Shown here piece by piece: positions 6,912 through 15,665 of a DNA stretch of 64,000 nt (the stretch's first letter is position 1; every line of letters starts with the position of its first letter). Under the pieces are notes generated by a model that did no database searches, had not been told where the DNA came from, and saw only the letters and a list, made by a program, of their open reading frames with translations. This stretch comes from Oscillospiraceae bacterium. Lineage in GTDB: Bacteria; Bacillota; Clostridia; Oscillospirales; Ruminococcaceae. Position numbers and translations under genes: made by a program. The DNA is taken from the NCBI GenBank assembly GCA_902363145.1, contig CABIZB010000001.1, positions 1 to 64,000 of the forward strand. The letters run 5' to 3'.

Positions 6912-8288
6912 ATGCACGGAGATGATGTAGCAAGTGCGGGCGTGAGCGTGTCAACGCAAATCGTTTCAAAGGCAACTGAAATCCTTTTGGATATGCTCAA
7001 GGTTGCAATCGAAAAGGAACGAGAAGCGGCACGGCTAAAGCAGTCCGAAAAAAAGCAGGTATTGTCAGGCGGCGAGGTGACATACCAGAAGCTGAAGGAG
7101 GGCGGCGAGGTTGCAATGCTCCCGTCCTTTGACAAGGACGATTACGGAGAATTTCTCAAACGGGCAAAAGAAATGGACATTCCTGTTGCGGCGATACAGG
7201 AACACGGCAAAGAAAATACCCTTTCTCTTTTCTTCAATGTAAAGGATAAGGAAGCGGTAAATGCCATAGTTCAGGATATTGTCCGAGAGAAACTGAAACA
7301 GCCTGAGCAGACTGAGCGTATGATTACCATTGAAAAGGAACAGGTTGAGGGTTTCCAAATGTATTGTTCAGACCACGACATACCTGTGAATTTCATGGAA
7401 ACTCAGAACGGAGTCAAATGTATTTTCGGTGCTGCGTATGAAAAGCAGATGGAAGCGGCTGTGGAGAATTTCAAAAAGCTCCACAGCGAGCTTGCCAAAA
7501 CCGAGATTGATGTTCAGAAAGATTCCAAAGGAAAGCTGAAAATCACATTCAGCGATACCGAGCAGGGCAAAAAGGTCACAATGAATTTCTGTACGAAATC
7601 CAAAGTGGAACGTGTCTTGCAGGAACGGCTTGGGTTTAGTCAGGTCAAGGCGGTTGAAGCGGCGAACGCACTTACCACAAAGCTGTCCGACCAGCAGCTT
7701 GGATACTATTTAAGCGGTTCAAGACAGCTTGAGCAGATGGCTTATTACGAAAAGGACATCAAGTTTGAAAACGAGAATGTTCTGACGGATAAGTTCTCAT
7801 TTGCGAAAATGCAGTTTCAGGAGGAAGATACTCCGAAGCTTACCATTACCGATGAGCGAGGGCATTTTGTTGTCCTTTCCGCAAACACACGTGACAGAGC
7901 CGAGATTGAAAAAAGTATCCGTCAGCATTTAAAGGTTGAGGATACGGAAACGGTCAAGGCGATTATGACAAAAGCTGAAAGGCTAGGATTTGTCGATGAG
8001 CCGAAGCAGGTTCAGTTCAAAGAGTACCTTATTGAGCGTGAAACACAATCCGCATTTACGGTGCGTGGCGGTTCTACGGTAGTCAGACTTGATTTGTCTG
8101 ACAGAGAAACAGCGAAAAAACAGCTTATGGACAGCTTTGGAATGACAGCGGCAAAGGCTGAAAGAATTATCGACAAAGCGAGAAAGCAGACAGTTGTAAA
8201 CAATCTGTTGAAAAAAGCTAAAGCAAAGGCGGCATTGACAGCCGACGCTATCAAGCATAAGAAGCTGGATAGGGGGTCACGCAAATGA
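6912..8288 (+). CDS. PcfB-family (DUF3801) conjugation protein
   Basis: 458 aa. The N-terminal 130 residues match the PcfB/DUF3801 type (helical start, then VAMLPSFDKDDYGEFLKRAK and the AIQEHGKENTLSLFF strand). A long repeat-like C-terminal part follows with lysine-rich helices. PcfB-type proteins accompany the VirD4 coupling protein in Gram-positive conjugation. Its stop overlaps the virD4 ATG by four bases, supporting translational coupling. Confidence 0.8.
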   Translation: MHGDDVASAGVSVSTQIVSKATEILLDMLKVAIEKEREAARLKQSEKKQVLSGGEVTYQKLKEGGEVAMLPSFDKDDYGEFLKRAKEMDIPVAAIQEHGKENTLSLFFNVKDKEAVNAIVQDIVREKLKQPEQTERMITIEKEQVEGFQMYCSDHDIPVNFMETQNGVKCIFGAAYEKQMEAAVENFKKLHSELAKTEIDVQKDSKGKLKITFSDTEQGKKVTMNFCTKSKVERVLQERLGFSQVKAVEAANALTTKLSDQQLGYYLSGSRQLEQMAYYEKDIKFENENVLTDKFSFAKMQFQEEDTPKLTITDERGHFVVLSANTRDRAEIEKSIRQHLKVEDTETVKAIMTKAERLGFVDEPKQVQFKEYLIERETQSAFTVRGGSTVVRLDLSDRETAKKQLMDSFGMTAAKAERIIDKARKQTVVNNLLKKAKAKAALTADAIKHKKLDRGSRK

Positions 8289-9426
8289 GCCGAGTAGCAA
8301 AAAAGCCTGATTTCGTTACAATCAGCATTTATGCGGTGCTTGCCGTATTCGTAATTTATTTTGCGGCTTCGCTGGGAGCGTGTTTTGACCTTTCATCAGA
8401 TGAGGAAGGCAAGGTTGATTTCGATAACCTTGCGAATAGCTTGGAAACAACCCTTATGGATACCGAGCTTGTTTTTGAACAAGTCAAGGCTGGCGGCAAT
8501 GCTTTAATGTTCCCTCTGTTTACTGCTTTCGGTATCGGTCTTTACGTCCTTATGAAAGTAACAGGCAAGAAGAGGTTTCACCGAAAGGGCGAGGAACACG
8601 GTTCTTCAAGGTGGGCAAATAAGAAAGAAATAGCTTTGCTTCTGGACAAGCCGCCTAAGCCGAAGAATGGCGAGAAAAAACCTCGTGACCAGCCTAAGCC
8701 GAAAAAGGGCGAGTTTGTTATGGACAATAACATTATTCTTACGAATGATGTGAAAATGTCACTTAACACAAGGCAGACGAGGAAAAACCTCAATGTTATG
8801 GTAATCGGCGGTTCAGGTTCGGGTAAATCCCGTTTCTATGTAAAGCCGAATCTTATGCAGGCAAACACAAGCTATGTCTGCACCGACCCTAAAGGAGAGC
8901 TTCTTCGCTCTACGGGAAAAATGTTGAAGAGCTACGGCTATAAAATAAAGGTGTTCAACCTTATTGATATGGCTCACTCTCACAATTACAACCCGTTCAA
9001 CTACATTTATGACGTTGACGGAAATTACAGTGCAACCGCTGTAATCAAGATGGTAAATGTCTTGATGAAGAACACCTCAAAGGAGGGCGGAGGTGGAGGC
9101 GACCAGTTCTGGGACGACTCCACAAAGGCACTTTTGGCGGCACTCTGTTTCTATCTTGTTGAGTGCGAGGATAAATCAATGCAGAATTTTTCAGAGGTTA
9201 TGAAGCTTCTGAAAAAAGCAGAGGTTAAAGAGGGCAGCGACGATTATCAATCCGACCTTGACCTTATCTTCGATGCACTTGAATTTCCCGAAAAATATCA
9301 GACAGAGGAAGCCGAACACAATGAGCAATTCAAGAGTCTGAACCTCATCGACCTTGCAAAATCAGCAAAGCCTGCAAGCCAGTATATGTGCCTGAAATAT
9401 TACAAGGATTTCAAAAAGGCGGCAGG
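8285..9426 (+). pseudogene. VirD4/TraG-family coupling protein, 5' part (split by element 1)
   Basis: Encodes the first 380 residues of the ICE type IV coupling protein. Two N-terminal membrane helices are followed by a Walker A motif GGSGSGKS (about 176-183) and the region up to KDFKKAAG. The reading frame then enters the inserted element and stops at 9544 after a foreign tail. The missing 3' part is at 22713-23565 in the matching frame. Joined across the GG shared at 9425-9426 and 22711-22712, the two parts give 1995 nt, a 664-residue VirD4. As it stands no intact coupling protein can be made. Confidence 0.9.
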
Positions 9427-9436
9427 TGTTGTATGC

Positions 9437-9478
9437 TTTAAGAGACTTATTCATCACGATATGAGTAAGTCTCTTAAA
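9437..9478 (+). repeat. Inverted repeat at left end of element 1
   Basis: Eighteen-base arms (9437-9454 and 9461-9478, one mismatch, core AAGAGACTTA / TAAGTCTCTT) with a six-base loop lie 11 bp inside the left end and 34 bp before the recombinase start. It could be a recombinase or accessory binding site, or a transcript hairpin controlling recombinase expression from the virD4 transcript. Confidence 0.6.
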
Positions 9479-9512
9479 ACATATAAGGCTACAAAGCAGA
9501 AAGGAGACCCCC

Positions 9513-11381
9513 ATGAGCAAACAGAAAATAACCGCCCTGTATGAGCGTTTGAGCCGTGACGATGAACTGCAAGGCGAGAGTAATTCCATATCCAATCAGA
9601 AAAAATTATTGGAGGAATACGCCGCACAGCAAGGCTTTACAAACTGTGTCCACTTTACGGACGATGGAATAAGCGGGACTTGTTTCGATAGACCCGGCTT
9701 TCTTGATATGATGCGGCAAGTCGAAGCCGGAAATGTGGACTATCTGTGCATTAAGGACATGAGCCGTCTGGGGCGTGATTATCTCAAAGTCGGTCAGATT
9801 ATGGAGATTTTACGCCAGAGAGGTGTCCGTCTCATTGCCATCAATGACGGTGTGGACAGTGCCAGAGGAGACGATGATTTTACCCCTTTTCGCAATATCA
9901 TGAACGAATACTACGCCAGAGACACAAGCCGCAAAATCAAGTCCACTTTCAAGACCAAAGGCATGACAGGCAAGCATCTGACAGGGACGGTCATTTATGG
10001 TTATCTCTGGAATGAGACGAGAGACCAATGGATTGTTGATGAATACGCCGCCGAGGTTGTCAAGCGTATTTTTGCTATGACGATTGACGGCTACGGACCG
10101 TATCAGATTGCAAAGAAGCTGTCCGAGGACAAGATACTCATTCCCTCTGCCTACCTTGCACAGCATAACGAGGGCGTGAACAAAAACAAGACTTTCAAGG
10201 ATGTGTACGGTTGGGGTTCTTCCACTATCGTCAATCTGTTGGACAAGCGTGAATATCTCGGTCATACCGTCAATTTCAAGACCCGAAAGCACTTTAAGGA
10301 CAAGAAAAGCCATTATGTCCCGGAGGACGAATGGACGATTTTCGAGAATACCCACGAAGCCATTATCAGCCAAGAGACTTTCGACCTTGCACAGAAAATC
10401 CGAAGCAAGGTCAGACGATACCCCGATGGATGGGGCGAAGCTGCTCCCCTCACAGGCTTGCTCTACTGTGCCGATTGCGGCGGCAAGATGTATGTCCACC
10501 GCACTAACAACGGCAAGCGTATCTCTCAATACACTTGCTCACAGTACACAAAAGTCCCTTGTGGAACGCTCTGCAAGACACAGCACCGTATCAATGAAGA
10601 TGTGGTACTTTCCCTTGTCTCCGATATGCTCCGAGCCATAGCCGAGTATGCAAAGCATGAGCGAGCCGAGTTTGTCCGAGTGGTACAAGAAGCACAGTCC
10701 AGTCAGCAGACAAGCGAGGTCAAGAAGCAACGCACAAGGCTTGCTACGGCAAAACAGCGTGTTTCAGAACTGGAAGTTTTGCTCTGTAAAATTTATGAGG
10801 ACAATGTATTGGGCAAGCTCCCCGATGCCAGATATGCCGTTCTGGATGCACAGTACGCAAAGGAACAGGCGGCACTTACCGCCGAGATTGCAACACTTGA
10901 AAAGGCTGTCGGAGATTATGAGAAGCATGAGAAATCCGCAGACCGCTTTATCGCTCTGATTGACAAGTATCAGAACTTCGACAAGCTGACAAATACCATG
11001 CTCAATGAGTTTGTCGATAAAATCCTTGTCCATGAGCGAGCCAGAAAAGGCAGTCGAGAGACTACGCAAGAGGTTGAAATCTTCTTTAACTTTGTCGGGC
11101 GTTTCGTCCCTCCGGCATTTGCCGAAGTGGAGCTTACACCGGAAGAATTAGAGGAAATCCGCAAGCGTGAGGAACGCAAGGACAAACTTCATCAGAACTA
11201 CTTGAAGCGTAAAGCCAGCGGTGCCCAGAAGCGTTATGAGGACAAAATCAAGGCGGCAAAGAAAGCCGAGATGGACGAAAAGAAAAATGCCATTCGAGCC
11301 GAGGATATTGCAAGGGGCGTATTTATCCCTGTCAGCAATCTTCCGAAGCGAGAACCACAGAAAGGAGCTATCACAGCATGA
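9513..11381 (+). CDS. Large serine recombinase of element 1 (TnpX type)
   Basis: 622 aa. An N-terminal resolvase domain carries the predicted catalytic S14 (YERLSRDDE) and the DMSRLGRDYLKVG motif. A recombinase domain, a zinc ribbon (CADCGGKMYVHR) and a C-terminal coiled-coil follow. It should insert and excise element 1 at the GG core in virD4. It overlaps the end of the truncated virD4 reading frame (stop at 9544) and has an AAAGGAG site, so it is probably co-transcribed and translationally linked with ICE transfer genes. Confidence 0.92.
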   Translation: MSKQKITALYERLSRDDELQGESNSISNQKKLLEEYAAQQGFTNCVHFTDDGISGTCFDRPGFLDMMRQVEAGNVDYLCIKDMSRLGRDYLKVGQIMEILRQRGVRLIAINDGVDSARGDDDFTPFRNIMNEYYARDTSRKIKSTFKTKGMTGKHLTGTVIYGYLWNETRDQWIVDEYAAEVVKRIFAMTIDGYGPYQIAKKLSEDKILIPSAYLAQHNEGVNKNKTFKDVYGWGSSTIVNLLDKREYLGHTVNFKTRKHFKDKKSHYVPEDEWTIFENTHEAIISQETFDLAQKIRSKVRRYPDGWGEAAPLTGLLYCADCGGKMYVHRTNNGKRISQYTCSQYTKVPCGTLCKTQHRINEDVVLSLVSDMLRAIAEYAKHERAEFVRVVQEAQSSQQTSEVKKQRTRLATAKQRVSELEVLLCKIYEDNVLGKLPDARYAVLDAQYAKEQAALTAEIATLEKAVGDYEKHEKSADRFIALIDKYQNFDKLTNTMLNEFVDKILVHERARKGSRETTQEVEIFFNFVGRFVPPAFAEVELTPEELEEIRKREERKDKLHQNYLKRKASGAQKRYEDKIKAAKKAEMDEKKNAIRAEDIARGVFIPVSNLPKREPQKGAITA

Positions 11382-11776
11382 ACGAACTGAAAGCGAGAAT
11401 CCATGAAAACGGCATTGACTATGTCCTTGTGGGAGATTACTATGTGCCGGATTTGAAGCTGCCGGAGGAAAAGCGACCTATCGGGCATTGGGGCAGACTT
11501 CACAAAGCCTATTTGCAGAACTACCGCCCCACCGTTTACAACGAGCTTGTTTTGTCCTGTCGGCTTCATTCCGTCCTTGCGGATCTGAACGAACAGGCAA
11601 ATGACCGCTTCTCTCTGATTATGGAGCAGATGGCAAGAGCCGAGGGCGTGACAGAGCAAATGAAAGCGGAAAATCAGATGTTGTGGGTGCAGTCTATGAA
11701 CTCTATCCGCAACCGAGCCGAGGAAATTGTCAAGCATGAAATGATTTACTGCCATTATAGCGGAGGGGGTGATTAA
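11378..11776 (+). CDS. tnpV: TnpV family transposon protein
   Basis: 132 aa. It is recognised by ENGIDYVLVGDYYVPDLKLP near the N-terminus and the C-terminal NRAEEIVKHEMIY helix, as in the second copy at 33288-33665. TnpV accompanies Tn4451/TnpX-type recombinases; its molecular role is not established. Its ATG overlaps the recombinase stop by four bases. Confidence 0.85.
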   Translation: MNELKARIHENGIDYVLVGDYYVPDLKLPEEKRPIGHWGRLHKAYLQNYRPTVYNELVLSCRLHSVLADLNEQANDRFSLIMEQMARAEGVTEQMKAENQMLWVQSMNSIRNRAEEIVKHEMIYCHYSGGGD

Positions 11777-12058
11777 ATGATTATGGAAGCGATTTTCGGC
11801 GGCGATATGTACCCATTGGAGAACATTGTACCGCAACAGGACGGCTACAAGGCAGAGGTCAAAGCCATTGCCGACCTTATGGACGAACTGGCGAACAGGT
11901 TTTCAAAAGCTGACTTTTCCAAAGTGGAGGAGCTTCATCAGCGAATGACGATTATTCAGCAGTACGAAAGCACCGAGCATTTTAAGTGCGGACTGTCCAC
12001 AGGATTGCTACTTATGAAAGAAGCCTATGAATATCCACTCAATCCCAAAGAGGATTAA
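11777..12058 (+). CDS. DUF6809-like small ICE protein
   Basis: 93 aa, starting immediately after the tnpV stop. It is largely helical (KAIADLMDELANRFSKADFS, then EELHQRMTIIQQYESTEHFKCG). I recognise it as a common small protein of this element class, probably DUF6809. No catalytic residues are apparent. Confidence 0.6.
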   Translation: MIMEAIFGGDMYPLENIVPQQDGYKAEVKAIADLMDELANRFSKADFSKVEELHQRMTIIQQYESTEHFKCGLSTGLLLMKEAYEYPLNPKED

Positions 12059-12180
12059 AAAAACAAGGTCTGAACCCGACAATTTAATACCGTAATTCAA
12101 GCGGCAAGTGTTTCGTTCTTCGTGAAATGCTTGTTGCTTTTATTAACCTTAAATCTTAATCTTTCAAGGAGGAACCCACT

Positions 12181-12459
12181 ATGAATATGAACATCAATGA
12201 AAAGAAAGCTCTTTATGCTTTTGGCTGTCCGAATCGAGAAGCGACCGTTCAACGCTTGCGTCTTGTGGCTGCACTTGCTCCCGACCCTGCGGCTAAGAAG
12301 CTGTTTTTCGCTCTGGCAGTCAAGTTGAATGACAAGGACTGTGACCGTTGGTATCGCTGTTTCTTCTACAACATGAGGGTGGAAATGGAACGCTTTGCTC
12401 ACCACAAGTATGTGCCGGACAGCTATCCTGTTCCGATTATGGAGGGGCTTTATGAGTAA
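12181..12459 (+). CDS. Small conserved element protein, unknown
   Basis: 92 aa with AAGGAGG upstream of the ATG. Mostly helical, with ATVQRLRLVAALAPDPAAKK and an aromatic, cysteine-containing DRWYRCFFYNM stretch. It has the look of the small accessory proteins between recombinase and regulator genes in such elements. It overlaps the next gene by eight bases. Confidence 0.55.
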   Translation: MNMNINEKKALYAFGCPNREATVQRLRLVAALAPDPAAKKLFFALAVKLNDKDCDRWYRCFFYNMRVEMERFAHHKYVPDSYPVPIMEGLYE

Positions 12460-12742
12460 GCTGACGAAGTATGAGAAAGAAACAATCGTCCTGTTTAATG
12501 AAGCAGACGAAGAAGCTCATATCCAGACTTACAATGCCGGACTTCGGAAACGCCTTGAAGCGTTCAGCAAGAAGTACCCCGACCTCTGCCGTTTGGATAT
12601 GAGTATGGGGCAAGGCGGTGTGTCCTATTGGATTGACAAGTCCAGATTGTCTATCCGCTTTCAGCCGCCCATGAGCGAGGAACGCAGACGAAAAGCAAGC
12701 GAATTGGCGAAGCAAAACGGTTTTAACGGTCAGAACGGATAA
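12452..12742 (+). CDS. Small conserved element protein, unknown
   Basis: 96 aa from ATG 12452 (GGAGGGG at 12441-12447). It starts MSKLTKYEKETIVLFNEADE and ends with a basic helix preceded by SRLSIRFQPPMSEERRRKAS. I recall this as a frequent ICE-associated family annotated only as hypothetical. No enzymatic motif. Confidence 0.55.
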   Translation: MSKLTKYEKETIVLFNEADEEAHIQTYNAGLRKRLEAFSKKYPDLCRLDMSMGQGGVSYWIDKSRLSIRFQPPMSEERRRKASELAKQNGFNGQNG

Positions 12743-12766
12743 TGTAGCTTTTCGGGTCTGTTTGCG

Positions 12767-12800
12767 GTCAAAATGTCGGGTCTGTACCCGATGTTTTGAC
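12767..12800 (+). terminator. Imperfect hairpin after the recombinase operon
   Basis: GTCAAAATGTCGGGT (12767-12781) pairs with ACCCGATGTTTTGAC (12786-12800) with two mismatches. There is no clear T-run, so it may be a weak terminator or RNA structure. Confidence 0.4.
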
Positions 12801-12897
12801 TGTTACATATCGTCAAGGTATAAAGTCCTTACCTACCCAAAAAAGGAAAAGTATGCGTTATGGAGCTAATATGAACTACGAATTTACCGCAAGAGTG

Positions 12898-12926
12898 TTG
12901 ATTTATTCACACTTGCGTGATATAAT
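12898..12926 (+). promoter_or_regulatory. Sigma-A promoter for XRE/two-component genes
   Basis: -35 TTGATT (12898-12903) and -10 TATAAT (12921-12926) are separated by 17 bp. The inverted half-sites TCACACTTGCGTGA lie between them and may be an operator for the adjacent XRE protein. Confidence 0.7.
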
Positions 12927-12958
12927 AATAGAATATGTAAGCACAAGGAGGGTAAGCT

Positions 12959-13207
12959 ATGGCGGTAACATATAAAAAGTTGTTTCATTTAATGATTGAC
13001 AAGGGTATGAGCAATGCGGAATTGATGGAACAGGCAGGTTTTAGTGCCAACATCATAACCCGATTGAAACGAGATAATTACCTTTCCCTTGACACCATCG
13101 AAAAGATATGCAACACACTCCATTGCGGAGTTGATGATATTCTTGAATTTATACCTAACGAAAAAGGCAATGATGCCAGAAATCCTTTCAGCAAGGAGAA
13201 TACATGA
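12959..13207 (+). CDS. XRE-family regulator
   Basis: 82 aa. A short helix-turn-helix of the YozG/Cro type, with a recognition helix near ELMEQAGFSANIITRLKRDN and the IEKICNTLHCGVDDILEF ending typical of single-domain XRE proteins. RBS AAGGAGGG. It leads a run with the response regulator (overlap ATGATGA). A paralogue lies at 33056-33328 in element B. Confidence 0.8.
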   Translation: MAVTYKKLFHLMIDKGMSNAELMEQAGFSANIITRLKRDNYLSLDTIEKICNTLHCGVDDILEFIPNEKGNDARNPFSKENT

Positions 13208-13875
13208 TGAGTAAATTATTATTAGTGGAGGATGACCAAAGTATCGTATCCTCATTATCGGACTATTTAGGAAATGAAGGGTTCAAAATCGAAAGTGCTT
13301 CCGGGCAAAAAGAAGCAATAGAAAAATTGGATAACGACCAATACGATATAGCCTTGGTGGATATTCAATTATCAAATGGAAATGGCTTTTCTGTTTGTTC
13401 TGCAATTAAAGAAAGAGGAACTATGCCGGTTATTTTCTTAACGGCGTCTGATGATGAATATAGTGTTGTGGCAGGACTGGACATGGGAGCTGACGATTAT
13501 ATCAGTAAACCATTTAGACCAAGGGAGCTTCTTTCAAGGATCAACAGCGTATTAAGGAGAACTAAGAACACGCAAAACATTATCAGCTACCATGACTTAG
13601 TTGTGGACACAAATCAAGCAACCGTGGTAAAAAACGGAACAGAGATTTTATTGTCTGCTATGGAATATAAGTTGCTGTTAGTCTTTTTGCGTAACAAAGG
13701 TATTGTCCTTTCTCGCAGAAGATTGTTGGAGCTTTTATGGGACACTACCGGAGAGTTTATCAATGATAATACGCTGACTGTTTACATGAAAAGGCTGCGT
13801 GACAAAATTGAAACAAATCCACAGGAGCCGGAAATCATAATTACCGTTCGTGGGCTTGGCTATAAGGTGGGTTGA
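13204..13875 (+). CDS. OmpR-family response regulator (BceR-like)
   Basis: 223 aa. The receiver domain has the acidic pair at D10/D11, phosphoacceptor D53 (ALVDIQLS) and K at the IS-KPF loop. A winged-helix DNA-binding domain follows, ending in NTLTVYMKRLRDKIE and ITVRGLGYKVG. It pairs with the histidine kinase that follows after one base. Gene order and type fit systems controlling antimicrobial-peptide ABC transporters. A matching tandem site is seen at 14912-14930. Confidence 0.88.
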   Translation: MMSKLLLVEDDQSIVSSLSDYLGNEGFKIESASGQKEAIEKLDNDQYDIALVDIQLSNGNGFSVCSAIKERGTMPVIFLTASDDEYSVVAGLDMGADDYISKPFRPRELLSRINSVLRRTKNTQNIISYHDLVVDTNQATVVKNGTEILLSAMEYKLLLVFLRNKGIVLSRRRLLELLWDTTGEFINDNTLTVYMKRLRDKIETNPQEPEIIITVRGLGYKVG

Positions 13876-13876
13876 T

Positions 13877-14884
13877 ATGGACTTTATCAGAAATAAAGAA
13901 GTTAAAAGGCAGATTGTTGTCAGCAGTATTCTTATTCTATTTTGGGGCGGCATTGGCATTATCGTTGATAGCAAAGCTGTGTGGATTGTTCTGTCGGCTA
14001 TCATTTCATCAAGTGCAGTTTCCCTCTTTTTTACATATCAGAGATACAAGAAAATTGCTGATTTTAGTTTGCATATTGATAGGCTGCTGCATGGAGATGA
14101 AACGATTTCTTTTGGGCAGTTTCAAGAAGGCGAATTATCTGTTTTACATGATGAAATATCTAAGATGACAAGACGACTTATTGAACAGGCAGAAGCTCTG
14201 AAAATGGAGAAAGGTAATTTGGCGAATGCTTTAGCCGATATTTCACATCAATTAAAAACACCTTTGACATCGCTGAATATCCTAAATGCTTCTCTGTGTA
14301 ATGAGGAACTGACTGACGAAGAAAGGTATGAGCTGATCCGCAAACAGACTATGCTCTTATCAAGAATGGAGTGGCTGATAGCCACACTTCTGAAAATATC
14401 CAAGCTGGATGCAGGAACGATTACTCTAAAGCCACAGGAGATATACTTAAAAGATGTGGTAGAAAAAGCAATTCGTCCTCTGGAGATTGCGGCAGAATTA
14501 AAAATGCAGACAATAACGCAAGTGATTCCGGCAGAACTGAAACTTGCTCTTGATGCTGATTGGACTGCTGAAGCCTTGGGGAATGTAATTAAAAACTGTA
14601 TCGAACATTCACCAGAGAGCAGCAGTATTGAAATCAAGGCAATAGAAAGACCTCTTTTGACACAGATCATTATAGCGGATAATGGAGCAGGTTTTCGGAA
14701 AAAGGATATACCGCATCTATTTGACCGATTTTATCAAGGAAGTGGCTCTACAATCGGTAATGCCGGTTTGGGGTTGGCTCTGGCAAAAACAATCATCGTC
14801 AATCAGGGCGGCGTCATCCAGGCGAAAAACCGGAAGTCAGGCGGTGCAGAATTTGAAATCTGCTTTTATCGGGGGACTGCTTAA
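13877..14884 (+). CDS. Sensor histidine kinase (BceS-like)
   Basis: 335 aa from ATG 13877. Two N-terminal membrane helices (about 12-30 and 34-53) have almost no extracellular loop, as in intramembrane-sensing kinases. The phosphoacceptor is H124 in DISHQLKTPLTSL. The ATPase domain has N, G1 (DNGAGF), F and G2 (GLGLALAK) boxes. Kinases with this layout usually sense through their partner ABC permease, here encoded at 15665-18169. Confidence 0.88.
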   Translation: MDFIRNKEVKRQIVVSSILILFWGGIGIIVDSKAVWIVLSAIISSSAVSLFFTYQRYKKIADFSLHIDRLLHGDETISFGQFQEGELSVLHDEISKMTRRLIEQAEALKMEKGNLANALADISHQLKTPLTSLNILNASLCNEELTDEERYELIRKQTMLLSRMEWLIATLLKISKLDAGTITLKPQEIYLKDVVEKAIRPLEIAAELKMQTITQVIPAELKLALDADWTAEALGNVIKNCIEHSPESSSIEIKAIERPLLTQIIIADNGAGFRKKDIPHLFDRFYQGSGSTIGNAGLGLALAKTIIVNQGGVIQAKNRKSGGAEFEICFYRGTA

Positions 14885-14911
14885 TGCAGCCCCTTTTTAA
14901 GTGACATTTTT

Positions 14912-14954
14912 GTAATGAAAAAGTAATGAAGCAGTCACTTGGCTTTGCTATACT
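14912..14954 (+). promoter_or_regulatory. Candidate response-regulator box and promoter of the ABC genes
   Basis: Direct repeats GTAATGAA at 14912-14919 and 14923-14930 have an 11-bp period, typical of OmpR-family dimers. A -10 TATACT lies at 14949-14954 and the repeat overlaps the -35 position, which otherwise lacks a good hexamer. This suggests activation by the upstream response regulator. Confidence 0.6.
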
Positions 14955-14984
14955 GAATTGCAAAAATATATGGAGGAACTTTTT

Positions 14985-15665
14985 ATGGAAATATTAAGAG
15001 TAGAGAATATCTGCAAAACCTATGAAATGGACAATGCTCCTGTCCATGCTTTGTCAGATGTTTCTTTTTCCGTCGATAAAGGAGAGTTTGTTGCAATCAT
15101 TGGAGCATCTGGGTCTGGCAAGTCTACCCTGTTGCACATTTTAGGTGGTGTTGACAGACCAACTTCGGGAAAAGTATTTGTGGATGGACAGGATGTTTAT
15201 GAGCAAAACGAAGATGAATTGGCTGTATTCAGAAGAAGGCAGGTTGGGCTTGTCTATCAGTTTTATAATCTGATCCCGGTTTTGACTGTCGAGGAAAATA
15301 TCACGCTGCCGATTCGATTGGATGGGCGTAAAATCAATAAGGAGCGTTTGAAAGAACTGCTATCCACGCTCAAACTGGTAAAGCGTAGAAAGCACCTGCC
15401 AAGTCAGTTATCCGGCGGTCAACAACAAAGAGTGGCAATCGGACGAGCGTTGATTAACGCACCTGCGATTATCCTTGCGGACGAGCCGACGGGAAATCTG
15501 GACACGGAGAACACAAGGGATATTATGAAACTTCTGCGTGAATCCAATGAAGTCTATCGCCAGACAATGATCCTGATTACCCATGACCGTGAAATCGCAA
15601 TGCAGGCAGACCGTATTCTGGAAATTCAGGATGGCAGACTTGTGAGGGATGAGGTGATACGCTGA
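14985..15665 (+). CDS. ABC transporter ATP-binding protein (BceA/MacB type)
   Basis: 226 aa from ATG 14985 (GGAGG at 14972-14976). Walker A GASGSGKST (40-48), Q-loop, LSGGQQQR signature, Walker B IILADEPTGNLD and the H-loop ITHD are all intact. It energises the FtsX-type permease whose ATG overlaps its stop. Family members move or dislodge peptides, including antimicrobial peptides. Confidence 0.92.
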   Translation: MEILRVENICKTYEMDNAPVHALSDVSFSVDKGEFVAIIGASGSGKSTLLHILGGVDRPTSGKVFVDGQDVYEQNEDELAVFRRRQVGLVYQFYNLIPVLTVEENITLPIRLDGRKINKERLKELLSTLKLVKRRKHLPSQLSGGQQQRVAIGRALINAPAIILADEPTGNLDTENTRDIMKLLRESNEVYRQTMILITHDREIAMQADRILEIQDGRLVRDEVIR

